A DNA stretch of 64,000 bases from Cololabis saira (GCF_033807715.1 NC_084599.1:33022160-33086159); one strand, 5' to 3'. Counted from the first letter of the stretch, positions 46,069 through 58,659 are shown. The notes: generated by a model from the letters alone, not told the origin. Made by a program: numbers and translations.

Positions 46069-48080
46069 GATTGTCCTTTTTTTAAAAATGCACTTAAAGC
46101 ACTAATATAAGCATTGACAGCTAAACCCAGCTGTGTTGTGTGTTAGTCTTTCAATCAATCACCTTTTTATAGATTTGACATGACATCGTCTTCAAGCCCT
46201 GCACCACACACACAGACACACACACACGCAGGGCGCTAGCGTTGAACTTGAGTGACCCAGTTTCTCCACAACCCCTGGCTTTTGCCTCTTTTTTCCCGTT
46301 GTTTTGGCAGGACGACTTCCCCGCTTTTTCCCTTCCCCTCATTAAACAACGTAGCTGGATGAGATGATGCAGAAAAACAGGCCCCGTTCGTAGGGAAACC
46401 GCTCCACGCCGCCGCCACCGAGCATTCTGCGGTGGTCCTGAGTGTTTTCCTGTTTTTTGTTCGTGTGAGCAGATGAGTAATACGCCGGGGTTGACTGAAC
46501 TGATTTCATTTCAAAGCTGCGTACAAGGGAGACGTGTGATCCAGACATGCTTCCAGCCATCGACTCAAATGGAATCTACGCCTAATGAAAATTGTAATAA
46601 TTGCTCGTGTTGTGTTCCAGTAGTGAATTTGTTGAGGCTGTTATTATAAAAATGGCATGACATCTATTATAGATACTTACAGCAATTAACAACTCCTTCA
46701 TTCTGGACATCATCTAATCTTTTCCTGAACATGTTGACAGTTAAAAGCACATTTATAATGAACATATACTGTTTGTGCAGGATGAAGCTGTGCTTTTCTA
46801 TCGTTATGGATGAACGTTTGTCTTCCACTCTTGTTAACTAAAATGAACAATAATTTTACATCTCAGATATGCTGTGCGAATAAGGGCTCCTGTTTGGCTC
46901 GTTCACTGATCTCCTTAAACTTTAATGTGAAGAAATAACTTGGACACAAAAAAAAGTCTTCCTGTTCTGGCTCACTGCAGGCTGCGCGCTCCGTAACTGT
47001 GCAAAGCTGATTAATGATGGTTATTATTCAGGGATCCTGCTGTTTTATAGTAAAGTTGTTGCTTTTTTTTATATCCCTCCAATATTGGAGCTGGGATAAC
47101 CCACAAGAGAGTGAAAAGAGAGGCACAGACTGAAATGGCTGGGCAGGACACGACTGGGAGGATTTATACCTCAACCCCAAGGGAGTGGGTTCCTTCTTGG
47201 AAGATGAGTGTGGGGTCATTTACTTGGCCAGATATCTATCAGTGTTATGTCGTGGCATCCTGGCACTCACTCCCCTTTCAGTCCATGGTGTATTCGTAGG
47301 TACTATATGTGTCTTGTGCGACATGATTGCGAGGTATATTGCCGTCTTCTCCAGCATCACTCTTCCCACATCCATCCGGGAGAGGATGATTGAGGACAAC
47401 AGGGAGCAGGAATGGGAACCACTTTCTCTTGTTTTGTTTTGTACATGGAGCAAATAAAATGTTGCAGAAGACAGGTTTGATAGCGTTTGGTACCTTGGCC
47501 GGAAGGGATTTTTAACAAACAAAAAGCCTCGAGTGAGTCTAGTGTTGCTATGACGCTTACGTACTATTTTGCAAAATAAAACCCTTCCCAGTCCAAAGGG
47601 AGACGTAAAAACAAGGATGGAAGGATATAAGTCAGTCGTCACAGGTCGCACATCTCTGAAATTTAAGATGAAGTAAATCCCCGGCTGAATTTGACGGCGG
47701 AATGAATCATGGACCGCTTTGGATTTAGACCCTGCACTTTCCCTGGGTGTCCATGTTCACCTGCAGGCCCGCTTCCATGCCGAGGGGGTTTGCAGTTAGG
47801 AGAATAAATTGCTTATTTATTAAGGTGCCTGAGCGTGACATTGTGGGAAAGTTATTATAGCTACAGTGTGAAGACAGATTGGCCGGCCCACTTTGTGGTC
47901 ACCTCCAGAGGAGCCGTCTGCCCTGAAGGACGGGGCCAAAGTCCAGACCGGAGCTTTGCTCATTCATTCTATCAGCCTGTGATTGCTGGCGCTGTATAGG
48001 CCACGACGGGACCTTATGCCCTCTGCGTACCTGCAGGACTGTCGCTCCATATTTACAGAGTCCATTTGAACAGTAACAAG

Positions 48081-48623
48081 TACCGTATTGGCCCGAATAT
48101 AAGACGGGGTTTTTTGCATTGAAATAAGACTGAAAAAGTGGGGGTCGTCTTACATTCGGGGTCTAGACGTTATACCCATTCACAACGCTAGATGGCGCCA
48201 GATATCTTTAAAGCGAATGCTGAACTTAACTCCCCAGGCCAAAGCGAACTCCTGTCACGAAGAATAAAAATAAAAATAACAGTAGCATGAAGAAGAAAAA
48301 TACAAAAATAGCGGTAAGAAAGAAAAGAGAAGAAAATAACAGAAGAGATAACAGAAACGTGGAGAAACGTAGTGACAATCTGGAGAAAAGTGGGTCGAAG
48401 AAGTTATGATGCAAACATCAAGATCATGATTTGAATGAGGCCAAATAACATGCTTTTTCTTTCAAATATATTGTTATAATCATTTGTTTCAGATGTACTG
48501 TAATTATTTTCTGTATAAAAATTTAATTTGGTGTTAAAAAAAAGTCTTTTTTCAAATTTGAGTCTTGAAAAAGAGGGGGTCGTCTTACATTCAGGGTCGT
48601 CTTATATTCGGGTCAATACGGTA
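48081..48623. mobile_element. MITE with TACCGTATTGGCCCGAATAT termini
   Basis: TACCGTATTGGCCCGAATAT at the left is mirrored by ATATTCGGGTCAATACGGTA at the right. The flanking blocks 'gtcgtcttacattcgggg' and 'gtcgtcttacattcaggg' also recur at both ends. There is no transposase frame. It lies in the probable 3' UTR. Confidence 0.8.
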
Positions 48624-49068
48624 CTTTCATGCAAATACAATTTCTATTTTTTTATGAGTCCTGCTCCGTAACGACTTTCTGCAGTTACAGATGCTGGGAG
48701 TCGCTGCAGTTCATTTATGTTGAGGTCTTGTATTACTATAATATTGGTACTAATGTTTGTTTAGGTACGTGAGACGCAATATCAGTGTGGGACAGTGTTT
48801 TGTTTCTTATTTTCTTGACGTCCACCAGCATTGTTACAGCATTTGCTGCTTGGAGAGCCACATACAACGATGCAGCAGGGAATCCTGCGTGTAGTTATCA
48901 AGAAATTTGTGGTACTTTTTCTCAAGAATCTTTTTACAAATTTTAAGTTCGTCTTTTGAAAGTTATAGTATAGTTTCAAAAAAACTTCTGGTTGTACTTT
49001 AAGTCAAATATTCGGTTATGTTTCCTAAAAATGGTATTTAGGTGATGATGGTGATTTCATTTTGCGTA

Positions 49069-49676
49069 CAGTAATCCCTCGCTATAACGCGGTTCACCTT
49101 TCACGTCTCGCTGCTTCGCGGATTTGCATCGTGCATCGTGTTCTGCATTCTGATTGGCTAAACAGTCTCCCCGCTTCTTCACTTCCTGTGTCAATAACGT
49201 TGGTTGCTTAGCAACAATGCTGAGAACAATGAGCAATGAGCTTCAGCAGCAGCGCAAGAACGGGACCCTTGATGAATCGTTCATTACAGTCCTCAAATAT
49301 AATCCATGGTGGCATGTCGGTTTATAAGAATCTTTTTGCCCTGAAGAAAAAAGAGCGACAACAACGACCCATAACTATGTTCTCTCGAAAAAACACACCT
49401 GCACCGCGGGCTTTAGGAGAAAAAGATGCTACAGAGCGAGTCAGGATGCAGCAGCATCAGAAGAGCAGTGAAATACCCGCAAGTCACAATTTGTCCTACT
49501 GTACTTTTTCATTTTCTCCCGTTCAAATCCAATTACTCGGGTCGCAGTGGGGCGGGGCTGATCTCCGCAATTTGAAGCCTTGTATAATAATTGTAAAAAA
49601 AAAAAAAAAAAGGTTGCTACTTCGCAGATTTCACTTATCACGGGTTCTTTTTGCCGCGGAAAATGAGGGATTGCTG
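49069..49676 (+). mobile_element. Tigger/pogo-like element, copy 2, with ORF remnant
   Basis: The ends CAGTAATCCCTCGCTATAAC and GAGGGATTGCTG are inverted repeats, with TA on both sides (49067-49068 and 49677-49678), the Tigger target duplication. An internal frame from 49236 (178 codons, ARTGPLMNRSLQSSNI...) overruns the right end and looks like a non-functional remnant rather than a DDE transposase. Confidence 0.78.
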
Positions 49677-50659
49677 TATTTAATTTTGAGTCCGGCGTTG
49701 AATAACTCCAATTACAGTTGGTTGTTGAATGCTGATCAACACCGTCTGGCTCGTGTCTCTTTGTTGGCTTAAACTGTTAAACTGTTGTTGTTGCCGGTGG
49801 CAACCTGCTGTATAATGAGAACGCACATTTACGCTGCAGTCGCAGTAAGCAGCTATCGCATCGCACGGCTGTGTATTTAAGCAGAAGTTAAAATAAAACA
49901 TCCGAAAAATCTCTGGTAGAAAACACGGCTGAGTGCGTTGCTTCACCTAAACGTTATAAACACTGTTGTAATTTAGCTTTAACTACTTGTCGTTTCTGGG
50001 TGATAGAATGTTAATGTTTTACAGTGTAGGTACTGTGCACACTTGACCAGAACAACTACTGATTAACCTGCACATCTACATATTTAACTTCTCCGGTCTT
50101 AAAAGCTCCAAATTATGCCTTTTCTGACTTTAAAATGTTCAAAAATGATACGTAGCATCATATATTCATCTTTTATGCCACCTAGTAGCATATTAAGTCA
50201 TAGGTGACTGACAATATTGTCAATAGATTCAGAACCTGAGGGCTTGGCCTATTCTTTTTTTTATTTAAATAGTTCCATGTCTATGATGTGACACCTGAGC
50301 TCACCGAGTGGACTAAGTACAGGACAATCATATCTGGACCACACATGAGCCCTATGCGTTTGTTTTTTTATTTGTTTTAAGTCTAGTTTTAAGGCTTTTT
50401 CTTAAATCTAAATCAAACTCTGCTCAAGGTAAATAGATCCCAAAATAGCATAAAATGAGCTATTCAACGGTTTCTGTATTAAAAAAAATAAGTCAAAATT
50501 CTGTTGCATGTTTTTAGCCTAACTCAGTAACTACTAACAGTCCTGATAACTTGAAAACTCCTGATTTGTGCCCCTTGTCTTAGATGTACCGTAGCTCCAG
50601 TCTTTTCCTCGCCGTACTTCAGTGTTGTTGTTTTTGTTCTTTCGATGCTTTCAAACACC

Positions 50660-50717
50660 ACTCATTCACTCACTCACTCACTCACTCACTCATTCACTCA
50701 CTGACTCACTCACTCAC
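50660..50717. repeat. (ACTC)n tetranucleotide repeat
   Basis: About 13 units of ACTC/TCAC with a few substitutions. It creates Ser/His/Leu/Thr-repeat frames that are not genes. Confidence 0.9.
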
Positions 50718-51716
50718 AACTGCATCTCTCCATGCATCGTTGCGTCTCATCTCCAACCAGCACGAGGTTCCGGCTTTCTCCCTGATCATCGTACTACTGA
50801 AAGTCAGCGCCGCCACCTCCGTGCTCTCTCTTTCTTTTGCTCATTTCTTCATCTCGGCCATCTCCCCCTTCAGCTCAGGCTCTCGGTCCTTCGGTAGAGA
50901 GAAGAATTCAACACTGGAGGAAATAAACTGGAACCCCCTATGAGTAATAAGGAAACCCCGTCAGAGCTGGGAACAAAAACCTTCCTAAATGTGAACCAGC
51001 AGACTGGCAGGCAATCAACGCTGAGTCGAGACGAACAGCTTCGCCCTCCGGCGACGCTTTTTTGGGACTTTTTGAGGGAAACTTTCAGCTCTTTGTCACC
51101 CGGTGACTTTCCTCGATCGGCTGGTTCCTGTTCTTACCATGTGTTTTTTTTTTTTTTTCGTTAGACTGTGAATCTGCTCGTGAGTTGTAGTCGTCGCTCT
51201 GTTCTCACCGGACCATTCCCAGTGTCACATTTGATCTACTTGATGTTTGAATACTTGAAGGGCAGTGTTTTGGTCGCCTACATTTTTCTACCAGCCAGTG
51301 TAAAATTGAAGGTTGTGAGGCGGACGACGGCAATGGAGACGTTGTAAAAGTGTTTTTACTGTAAATCTTTGGATGGGTTTGGCAACACATTTTGTCCTAA
51401 CTTGATATTTTAAAACTAGAAGTCACTGCATTTTCTTCTCTTTTCTCTCCAGATTCTGTCCACCTTGATTGTTTTTATTTTCACCTTGAATATTGCCCGC
51501 AAGGAAATCTAAGAGAAAGGAAACAAACATTGGAAGCTCTGTCCATTCCTCAGCCACACGACAGGCATTTTTTTATGCTGTTTGTTGCACATAACTTTTC
51601 AAAAAGCCTTCTGCACTGTGTAAAGAGATAACATTTTAGTAGGGAAGGAAGTAAAGGGGGGGTTTGGGTGGGGTAGGGGGGCGACTGGCACAGTCCGCTG
51701 GTTTTGAATCGCGACT

Positions 51717-51791
51717 TGTAAATAATGAGTTTTCATACAGCAGAAACTTTTTTGATAATGTTTTAAATGTATCTGTAAGAAAATGTACATA
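51717..51791 (+). promoter_or_regulatory. lrp8: Two Pumilio-type elements
   Basis: TGTAAATA (51717-51724) and TGTACATA (51784-51791) both fit the UGUANAUA consensus bound by Pumilio proteins. They are 60 bp apart on the lrp8 sense strand, in DNA that resembles a 3' UTR. Function is inferred from the motif only. Confidence 0.4.
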
Positions 51792-52310
51792 AAGTTTTGG
51801 CGTAAAGAAAGAAAGAGGGAAAAAAAAAGAGTGTAGACGACACAGTATATGAATTTATTTGTACACGAGAACACTGGGTTTCTTTACTACTTGATTGTAA
51901 CTAAAAATTAATAATCTGCCAAAGTGTTTTTACTTTATTTTTCTCCTGTTTGTTCCGTTTGTTTTACTCTCTCTTTTTATTTTAGCTCTTTAACAGTACT
52001 GAAGTCTTTAGTGTTAAAACTACTGTTAAATTTAATTGTCTTCTTTTTTTTTCTTTTTTAAAAGAGGGGTCATTTTAATTTATTGGTGCCTTGTTTTGTG
52101 CTCCTCTACACTTGTACACTTTCTGTTTCTCTGTGTTGTGTGTTTATGGGCGGGCGCGGGTTGTTAACTGGTACTTTTTTTTGGGGGGGTGGGGGATTAA
52201 AACGTAGAAACTTCTGTACTTAACCTGAAATATCTGTACTGTATGCCAAATGGTCTCACTCTCGTTTCTATGAAATCAGGCTGTTGATAAATATCTCTAT
52301 ATATTGATAT

Positions 52311-52316
52311 ATTAAA
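52311..52316 (+). terminator. lrp8: Candidate polyadenylation signal ATTAAA
   Basis: ATTAAA lies in an AT-rich context at the end of the UTR-like region and about 185 bp before a hAT insertion. It is the most distal plausible lrp8 poly(A) signal before obvious intergenic repeats. Use is not proven. Confidence 0.35.
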
Positions 52317-52500
52317 TTTATAAAAACTCTCCAACCTTTCAGCGTTGACACTGTCCTTTGTGCCTCCTTGCATCTTGGACCCACATGTGTTTATTTACTG
52401 ATTTATTTTATTTATTAGGTGGATATTGTGTACTCTACAAAGCATCTACATTCATAGATCCCGAGTAGACAGTCTATATAGGTGAGGTCATTGAAATGTA

Positions 52501-53217
52501 CAGAGGTGTCAAAAGTATTCACATTCATTACTCAGGTAGAAGTATAGATACTAGAGTTTAAAAATACTCCTGTAGAAGTTGAAGTATCAACTCAAGTTTT
52601 TTACTCAAGTAAAAGTATAAAAGTACTGGTTTCAAAACTACTTAAAGTATAAAAGTAAAAGTAATGTAAGGGGGAAAAAAGCCATTAAGGACAAAAGCCA
52701 TTGAAAATGAATGCATCTTAGTATAATGCAAATATATTAAAGAACCATATACTGTATGTGTACTATTTGAGCATTAACATGTGTTTCAGAGAGCAGAAGA
52801 TATGATGACTAGTTGCCTATAAGTATTGTAATGGTGCAAAAAGTCAAACTTCAGAGGCATGTTATCATTTATCCTAACCTTTATTGGAATGTACATCCAA
52901 GTTTAGTTGCAGGAATCTGAGGGAACGGATGTAAGAACAAAACTGGACAAGAACATCTGAAACAACCACAACCAAATTCACTCTATCCGGATGGAGCAAT
53001 TTAACTGGATAGTTTTTTTTTAAAGGCCAAAATGAAATACAGTAACGAGGCTGTTTTTAAAATGTAAGGAGTAAAAAGTACAGATAATTGCGTGAAAATG
53101 TAAGGAGTAAAAGTAAAAAGTCGTCTGAAAAATAATTACTCCAGTGAAGTATAGATAACCAAAATTTCTACTTAAGTAAGTAACAAAGTATTTGTACTTC
53201 GTTACTTGACACCTCTG
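52501..53217. mobile_element. hAT MITE (CAGAGGTGTCAA), copy 2
   Basis: CAGAGGTGTCAA and TTGACACCTCTG termini, 717 bp, with a perfect 8-bp duplication gaaatgta (52493-52500 and 53218-53225). It is nearly identical to copy 1 at 12888-14184 but has an empty site where copy 1 carries the nested element. The high similarity suggests recent activity. Confidence 0.93.
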
Positions 53218-53985
53218 GAAATGTATTTAATTGAGGTGAATGTTGAGGACTTATTTTAACCTGTTGCCGCTAAACACATACAGGAATAATCCACTATTGA
53301 AGGTTGGTACCAGGGATGAAACACGTTGATAGAAAACCTTTAATGTTTCACCCCCTTGATTCCTCTCCTTGCTGTAAGAGGAAAGAGGTGCCATGGTAAC
53401 AGGCGTTTAACAAAAATGAGCCCACCTTGCCTCAGCTGTTATTTACAAGAAATATCCATTTAACATGACATGTGGCGCAGTTGCATCATCCGTCGGTGGT
53501 TTTCTTGGAGTCTGCTGTTGTGTTTCATGATATTTCATCTGACAGAGCTCTGGAGCATCGACAGCAGTTGTATCTATTTCATTTTTTTATTCAACCCACA
53601 TAGCACAAAACAGTCTGACACACACTAAATGTCTAAACTTGAAAAGGAATCTGCACCTGCGGTTCTTGGTTTACAGCTTTCAAACCGCTGAGACACCATT
53701 CTCTCCGCTGAGAATGATTTCCAAGATTTAAGGTCCCGTGCAGGAACGTCAGCAATGATGCTTGACTTCATTCAGGTCTGCAGTCATTTACAAGAAGCTT
53801 GACTCGGGTCCGAAGCGTCATTTCAGTCAGGTAAAGGCTTGGAGTCGGACTTCTGAACACCTCGGCTCTTTCTCTTTCTTCTTTTTCTCTTGTAACTTTA
53901 ATGTAAAAGCCTTAACGGCACATAACAGCACATCACAGTTTACATGAGTATAACAGTTCAGATTTGATGATTGTAATGTGTCCGT

Positions 53986-54340
53986 TAGGGCTGGGCGATT
54001 TTGGACAAAAATAAAATCCCGATTTTTTTTTTTTTCTCTGAAAACCCAATTTTCGATTTCGATTTTTTTGGTAAAACTACAAAAGACAATGGAATAAATT
54101 GTTTCAAATATTTTATCTTTATTTTAAGTGCAATTGAAAGATACTGTAAATCCTCCTTGAGTTTAGTAAAGTGACAACATTTATAATTTTCTTGACCAAA
54201 CAAAGATGAATAGACGAGCTCTGTCTGTAATGCAGCCAGCTGCAAAAAAGGAAAATCGATTTTCCGATTTTCCTTTTTTTAATATCGTCTGGATTAATAA
54301 ATCCGATTTAGATTTAAAATCGATTAATCGCACAGCCCTA
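53986..54340. mobile_element. hAT-type MITE (TAGGGCTGGGCGATTTTGG)
   Basis: It starts TAGGGCTGGGCGATTTTG and ends AATCGCACAGCCCTA. A perfect 8-bp duplication gtgtccgt flanks it (53978-53985 and 54341-54348). The interior has a T-run and AATCGATT motifs; 355 bp, non-coding. Confidence 0.88.
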
Positions 54341-56030
54341 GTGTCCGTTTTCTGTAATGAGTCTGCAAAACAATTCCTCCTCCACTGCGCTTGACAGTTG
54401 ATATGTGATGTTCTGCTGCTTTAAAAACCTTCAACCATATTCTTTTTTTTTTTTTCACTGATGAAGCCTGCAGCATCTGAGAAGAAGTGCTTGGGTTTTG
54501 TTTTGTTTTGTTTTTTTCCTCTGAGAGTTGCCTGGTTTGACCTTGCAGCGAACTTGCTGGGATGTCATCTCCAGGGAAGTCTGGCAACTGTCCTGACTGT
54601 TTTCCACTTTTGAATAATCATCCCTGCTGTTGAAAGATGGACTCGAGCTTGGAAATGGTCCTATAACCATTTTCAGACAAACTTGACAGCAACTGCTGTG
54701 TGTCTAAGATCATTGCTGATATCATTCCTCCTTGGCAAAGTGTTAAACACCTGAATACGCCACATCAACAAACTGACAAAAATGTGCTTTTATGAAGGTA
54801 ATTTCATTGGTACAAGTTGGATCAAGTGACAATTACAGTCAAGACAGTTCACTTGGTCTTCAATAAACAAATCCTGATCCAGCTCAACGTGTGTCCTGAT
54901 GAGTGATATTCCACCGATGAATTGTTGCTTTTTGGTGTTTTGTGTCTCAAATCCTCTACAGGCTTTTGTTTCTTTTTGATGTTGGATAAGGTTTAACCAC
55001 TATTCATCAACGTTGCAAAACCTCCCGGGTAAAAAGAACGGAAGTCAAAATGCAGGTGAAGAAAAATGAGCAAAACGAGGAGACAGGAAAATAAGTGACA
55101 GGAGTTAAGGGATGAGTGGAGTCCCTGAAGAGTAGCGAGGAGGGACTGTTTACCGCAGGTTTATGGATGAGGCAGCATGCAGAGCCGGGACGCCCTGTGG
55201 CCTACGAGTTGTTCCTTCTCTCTGAAGATTCCAACCTGCCTGTGCTTCATTTCCCCCGAAACATCACACAAGTCAGTGCAGCTCCAGGGTTGCATTGAAG
55301 GTTCATAATGTTAGTACAAGTTTTATTGCATGCCTTAAGAAAAATTGGTTCGCACTTTATTTCTTCAGTCGCAGCATGTGGAGGCATTCATATTTTACTG
55401 AATATTTTCTGTGTTTGATTGTTAAAATTCCGCTATACAGTAAGCAAGGGTTCAAAGAACATTCGGCAACTGAAACCTCATTCAAATTACAATTTTGTTT
55501 TATTTTGATGAATATGTTAGACAACCAGGTAGATTTTACTGTCATGAAAAGTCATGAGCTGCGTTTGAATTCAGATAAATAGGCCATCTTTCTTAGATTT
55601 GAGATAAGATGAGCATTACTGACTTGTGCTGTGTCAATTCAGCGCCTAATGCATCGCCAATTAAAAAACAAAATTTGGGGACCAAAACCAGAGAAATCAA
55701 AATCTCTAACTGCTCAAAAGTTAATTGACTACTGAATAACTCAGTGTTGACTCAGTGTTGATGGAGTTGTTAACATTAGTAAAGGCGACATTAACAACTT
55801 CATTAGATGTGATAAAGAAGGGACAGACATCACTTGCAGGTTCCCCATGATCGCAGCGCCAAGTTTCCCTTTCTTTACTTCCTGTATGTAGCTCAAACAT
55901 TACAATGGATCGAGTAAAGTTTAATTACACATGCTGGAACCAAAGACTAAATAAAAATGGACGTGCAAACACGTGGTTGCTTCGCTTAGCACAGTAACGT
56001 GATGATTATAGATGAGGAAGTGATAACCGC

Positions 56031-56655
56031 TAGGCCTGTTTTGAAAAAATCGATTTCCCAATTCTAAATCGATTCTCATATTAATTCCTAAAAATCAATT
56101 CATATGTCTAAAGAACTATTTTTTTAATTTTTTTTGGGGGGGGGGGGGGGGGGGGGGGGTTTTTTTTTTTTTTTTTTTTAAATTTATTTATGTTTTTTTT
56201 TTCATCATTACATTACAACTTTTATTTTTTTGTTTATCCCTAAAAAAGGAATGTTTTGTTGGATACGAGAATAACTAGTGCCATGTTTTTGCCTTTAAAT
56301 ATGTTTAAAGGTATAAAAGCATTAAAGTGTTAGGTTATAATTGCATAAATTGTCTATATTTCATTACTTTATATACTGTCTTGGGGTTACATTTGCAAAA
56401 AATGCTAAAAACCAAATGCTCAAAAATTTAAAACCAAAATAGACCGAAAATGGAACAAATAAAAACGGAATGTGGGAAAAAATAAAACCGATTTCATCCG
56501 TCTCTGTTTCCTCCCTGGATCTGTTTGGTAATTCTGACCCACATGATGTTTCTGAAAGCAGTTCTATCAGCATTCTGGGAGCTGATTGGTCCTTACAGCA
56601 TCATTAGCTGCCAATACTTGCTGTTTAATCTCAATATAATACTAGTAGTAATATT
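56031..56655. mobile_element. hAT element fragment, related to 24199-24969, inverted
   Basis: It begins TAGGCCTGTTTTGAAAAAAT and carries, in reverse complement, the blocks seen at 24,340-24,470 ('gctgattggtccttacagca', 'agctgccaatacttg'). The far terminus is missing after about 56655. It contains a run of 24 G followed by 20 T at 56136-56179, absent from the other copy. Confidence 0.75.
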
Positions 56656-56928
56656 TTGCTCTGAAGTTGGACATTTTAACATTGGAGTCAATGGAGATCA
56701 ACTCGCTTTAGCAAACAGCCTCTAGCGGCCACCGAGGAACTGCAATGAAACTTAGTTCTGCATCAGTTCCTCTGTGAGGAAGTAAGATGGTTGGTGCTTG
56801 ATTGGAACTGATAAAAGTTGAGCATCAGTTGTTTTTAAATAATTTGTGGCACACTCTTGTTCATCTCAACCTGAAACCGACGAAGAAGAAATAGCTGTGG
56901 AAAATCTTTTAAAAGTAAGTAAAAGTTA

Positions 56929-57215
56929 ATTTATATATCGCCTTTCACAGACAGACGTCACAAAGTGCTTCACAAAAGAACAATAAAATACAAAGGATAA
57001 GATTAAAATAACATGGTCATAAACACCCCCTAATCTGCTTTGGTTTTAGGAAGTCGGTTTTGAAATTACTTTTTAAAGCATCAACAAAGTCCAAGGACCG
57101 TAAGGAGAGGGGAACCGCCTTCCAGATCCTCGGTGCAACAGCCTGGAAGGAGCGGCCTCCTCGGGTCCTGAACCGGTTCAAAGGACCGTCAAGCTCAACG
57201 TCAAGCACTCATGTT
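56929..57215 (-). repeat. Dispersed retro-repeat with LINE-type tail peptide
   Basis: 'tttatatatcgcctttcaca' and 'gtcacaaagtgcttcac' open a common fish retro-repeat. On the minus strand 57017-57208 encodes GGRSFQAVAPRIWKAVPLSL followed by RSLDFVDALKSNFKTDF, the C-terminal tail motif of non-LTR retrotransposon ORF2. It is a fragment. Confidence 0.6.
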
Positions 57216-57749
57216 TCATGTGGTCAGGCGACGCAGGGCTCTGCAGAAGTGTTGGATCGATGGAGAGGCTCTGCATCGCGACACCATGACCGAGAAGCAT
57301 AAATGGCGCTTTTAGGCGCTGAGTTATTCAGTAGCCATTGGGCTACTAGGTGTTGGCTATGTCCCGCCTCCCAGCTGTAGATTGACGCAGCGCTGATTTG
57401 AGACTTGTTTCAGTATTGCAACTGCTAAAAGAAAAAGCGCAACTGAGAAGTTGGTTCAAAAACGGAGATGGTTTTATAACTATGGAAGTTGATTTGCACA
57501 CTTGGTTAGAGATTTGGATTTCCTGCTTTCTGGAATTCTGGATTTTAGTTTTGATTCGCAATGCATTTGGCATTGAACTATCTGATGCCATAGATTTGTC
57601 TAGGATGAATATTCAAGCTTCCATCCATTTCCCACTTCATCCTGTTCAGGATCCCTGGGGCTTGCTGGAGGTTTTTCCAGCCGTCACCAGGTAAAAGATG
57701 AGGTATAACATTGACAGGTCTCTTACAGGCCTGGCTTGCATGCAAAATT

Positions 57750-58290
57750 AGCTTTTTGCGCTTTTTGGCGTCTAGCGTCGCCACGGTAACGCTTTTGAAA
57801 GAGAAAAGTAATGCGCGTTGTCGCAGGATGGAGACGCACATTTTGATGTATAGCACACCTGGGTGCACGTTACGGTTCGGGCCGTATTAACTGCCGAAGG
57901 AATGGCATAAATTGCGCCAAAATTACATGATTAATTGAAAATGGTTTTCAATTCGCTTCCTGTTCGGTTTCGGCCATGTTGCCCAGAGACTTTTCTTTAA
58001 GTTGCAACATGATACAGGTGTGTAGCAGTTTTCGTGCATGTACGTCAAACCGTATTGTGGGGTTTGAGGCACAAAGTTTTCTAGGGGGCGCTGTTGAGCC
58101 ATTAGGTCACGCCCATTAATGCAAACCATTAAATATACATTTTTTCACCAGGCCTGGCTTGCATGCAAAATGTGGTGACTTTTGGGGCACGTTTAAGGGG
58201 GCAAAAAGGCCCTCATTTCGTCAGAAGAAAGAATAAAGAATTCCTACAGATACAATAGGGCCTGTGCACTGTGAGTGCTCGGGCCCTAAC
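57750..58290. repeat. Dispersed repeat, copy 1
   Basis: The segment from 'tttttggcgtctagcgtcgc' to 'gtgctcgggcccta' matches 63305-63840 block by block ('atggagacgcacattttgat', 'ggcgctgttgagccat', 'ttttggggcacgttta'). Both have lengths near 540 bp and the same orientation. It is a known type of abundant fish repeat; the class is unclear. Confidence 0.75.
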
Positions 58291-58659
58291 TAGAGCAGAG
58301 ATCCTGGTACGGTCTCACTGTTTATCAAGGTAAGCTCTTAACCACCAGGTCTAGATGTACGCAAATGAAAAAGAGGCCAGATCAGTTGCAACAGGACAAG
58401 GAGGCAAACTGCTGAAATCACAGCTTCCCCCAGGAGGAACTGGGCTTAAAGTCCCAACTGATCTCAGAGATCCGGGGTCTCAATGAAGAACTGGCCGACC
58501 GTCTTGAGCGGGGAAACACACAAGCAAACCAACAAATCTACAAACTACAACTGGGGCCTACAGAGGGACAAGAGGGACAGGCGCTGTACAGACGTGACTG
58601 AAGGATCAGTACTGATCTCCTCATAGGAAGTTTGTTGTTGGATCCTTCAGTGTGTGAAA

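Larger units (their letters stand above)
44588..52335 (+). other. lrp8: Probable lrp8 3' UTR and downstream flank
   Basis: No gene-like reading frame is found. C-rich tracts (44599-44725) and (TCCTC)n at 44825-44851 follow the stop. Transposon-derived DNA lies at 45707-46068, 48081-48623 and 49069-49676. 50,950-52,330 has the look of a long 3' UTR: T-rich, with TGTAAATA and TGTACATA elements and an ATTAAA signal at 52311. Earlier AATAAA candidates exist, e.g. 47453-47458. Where the transcript ends is inferred. Confidence 0.45.

Noticed and set aside
50584..50943. 119-codon frame with THSLTHSL repeats
   Set aside because: The repeat peptide comes from the (ACTC)n microsatellite and the flanks have no coding signature.
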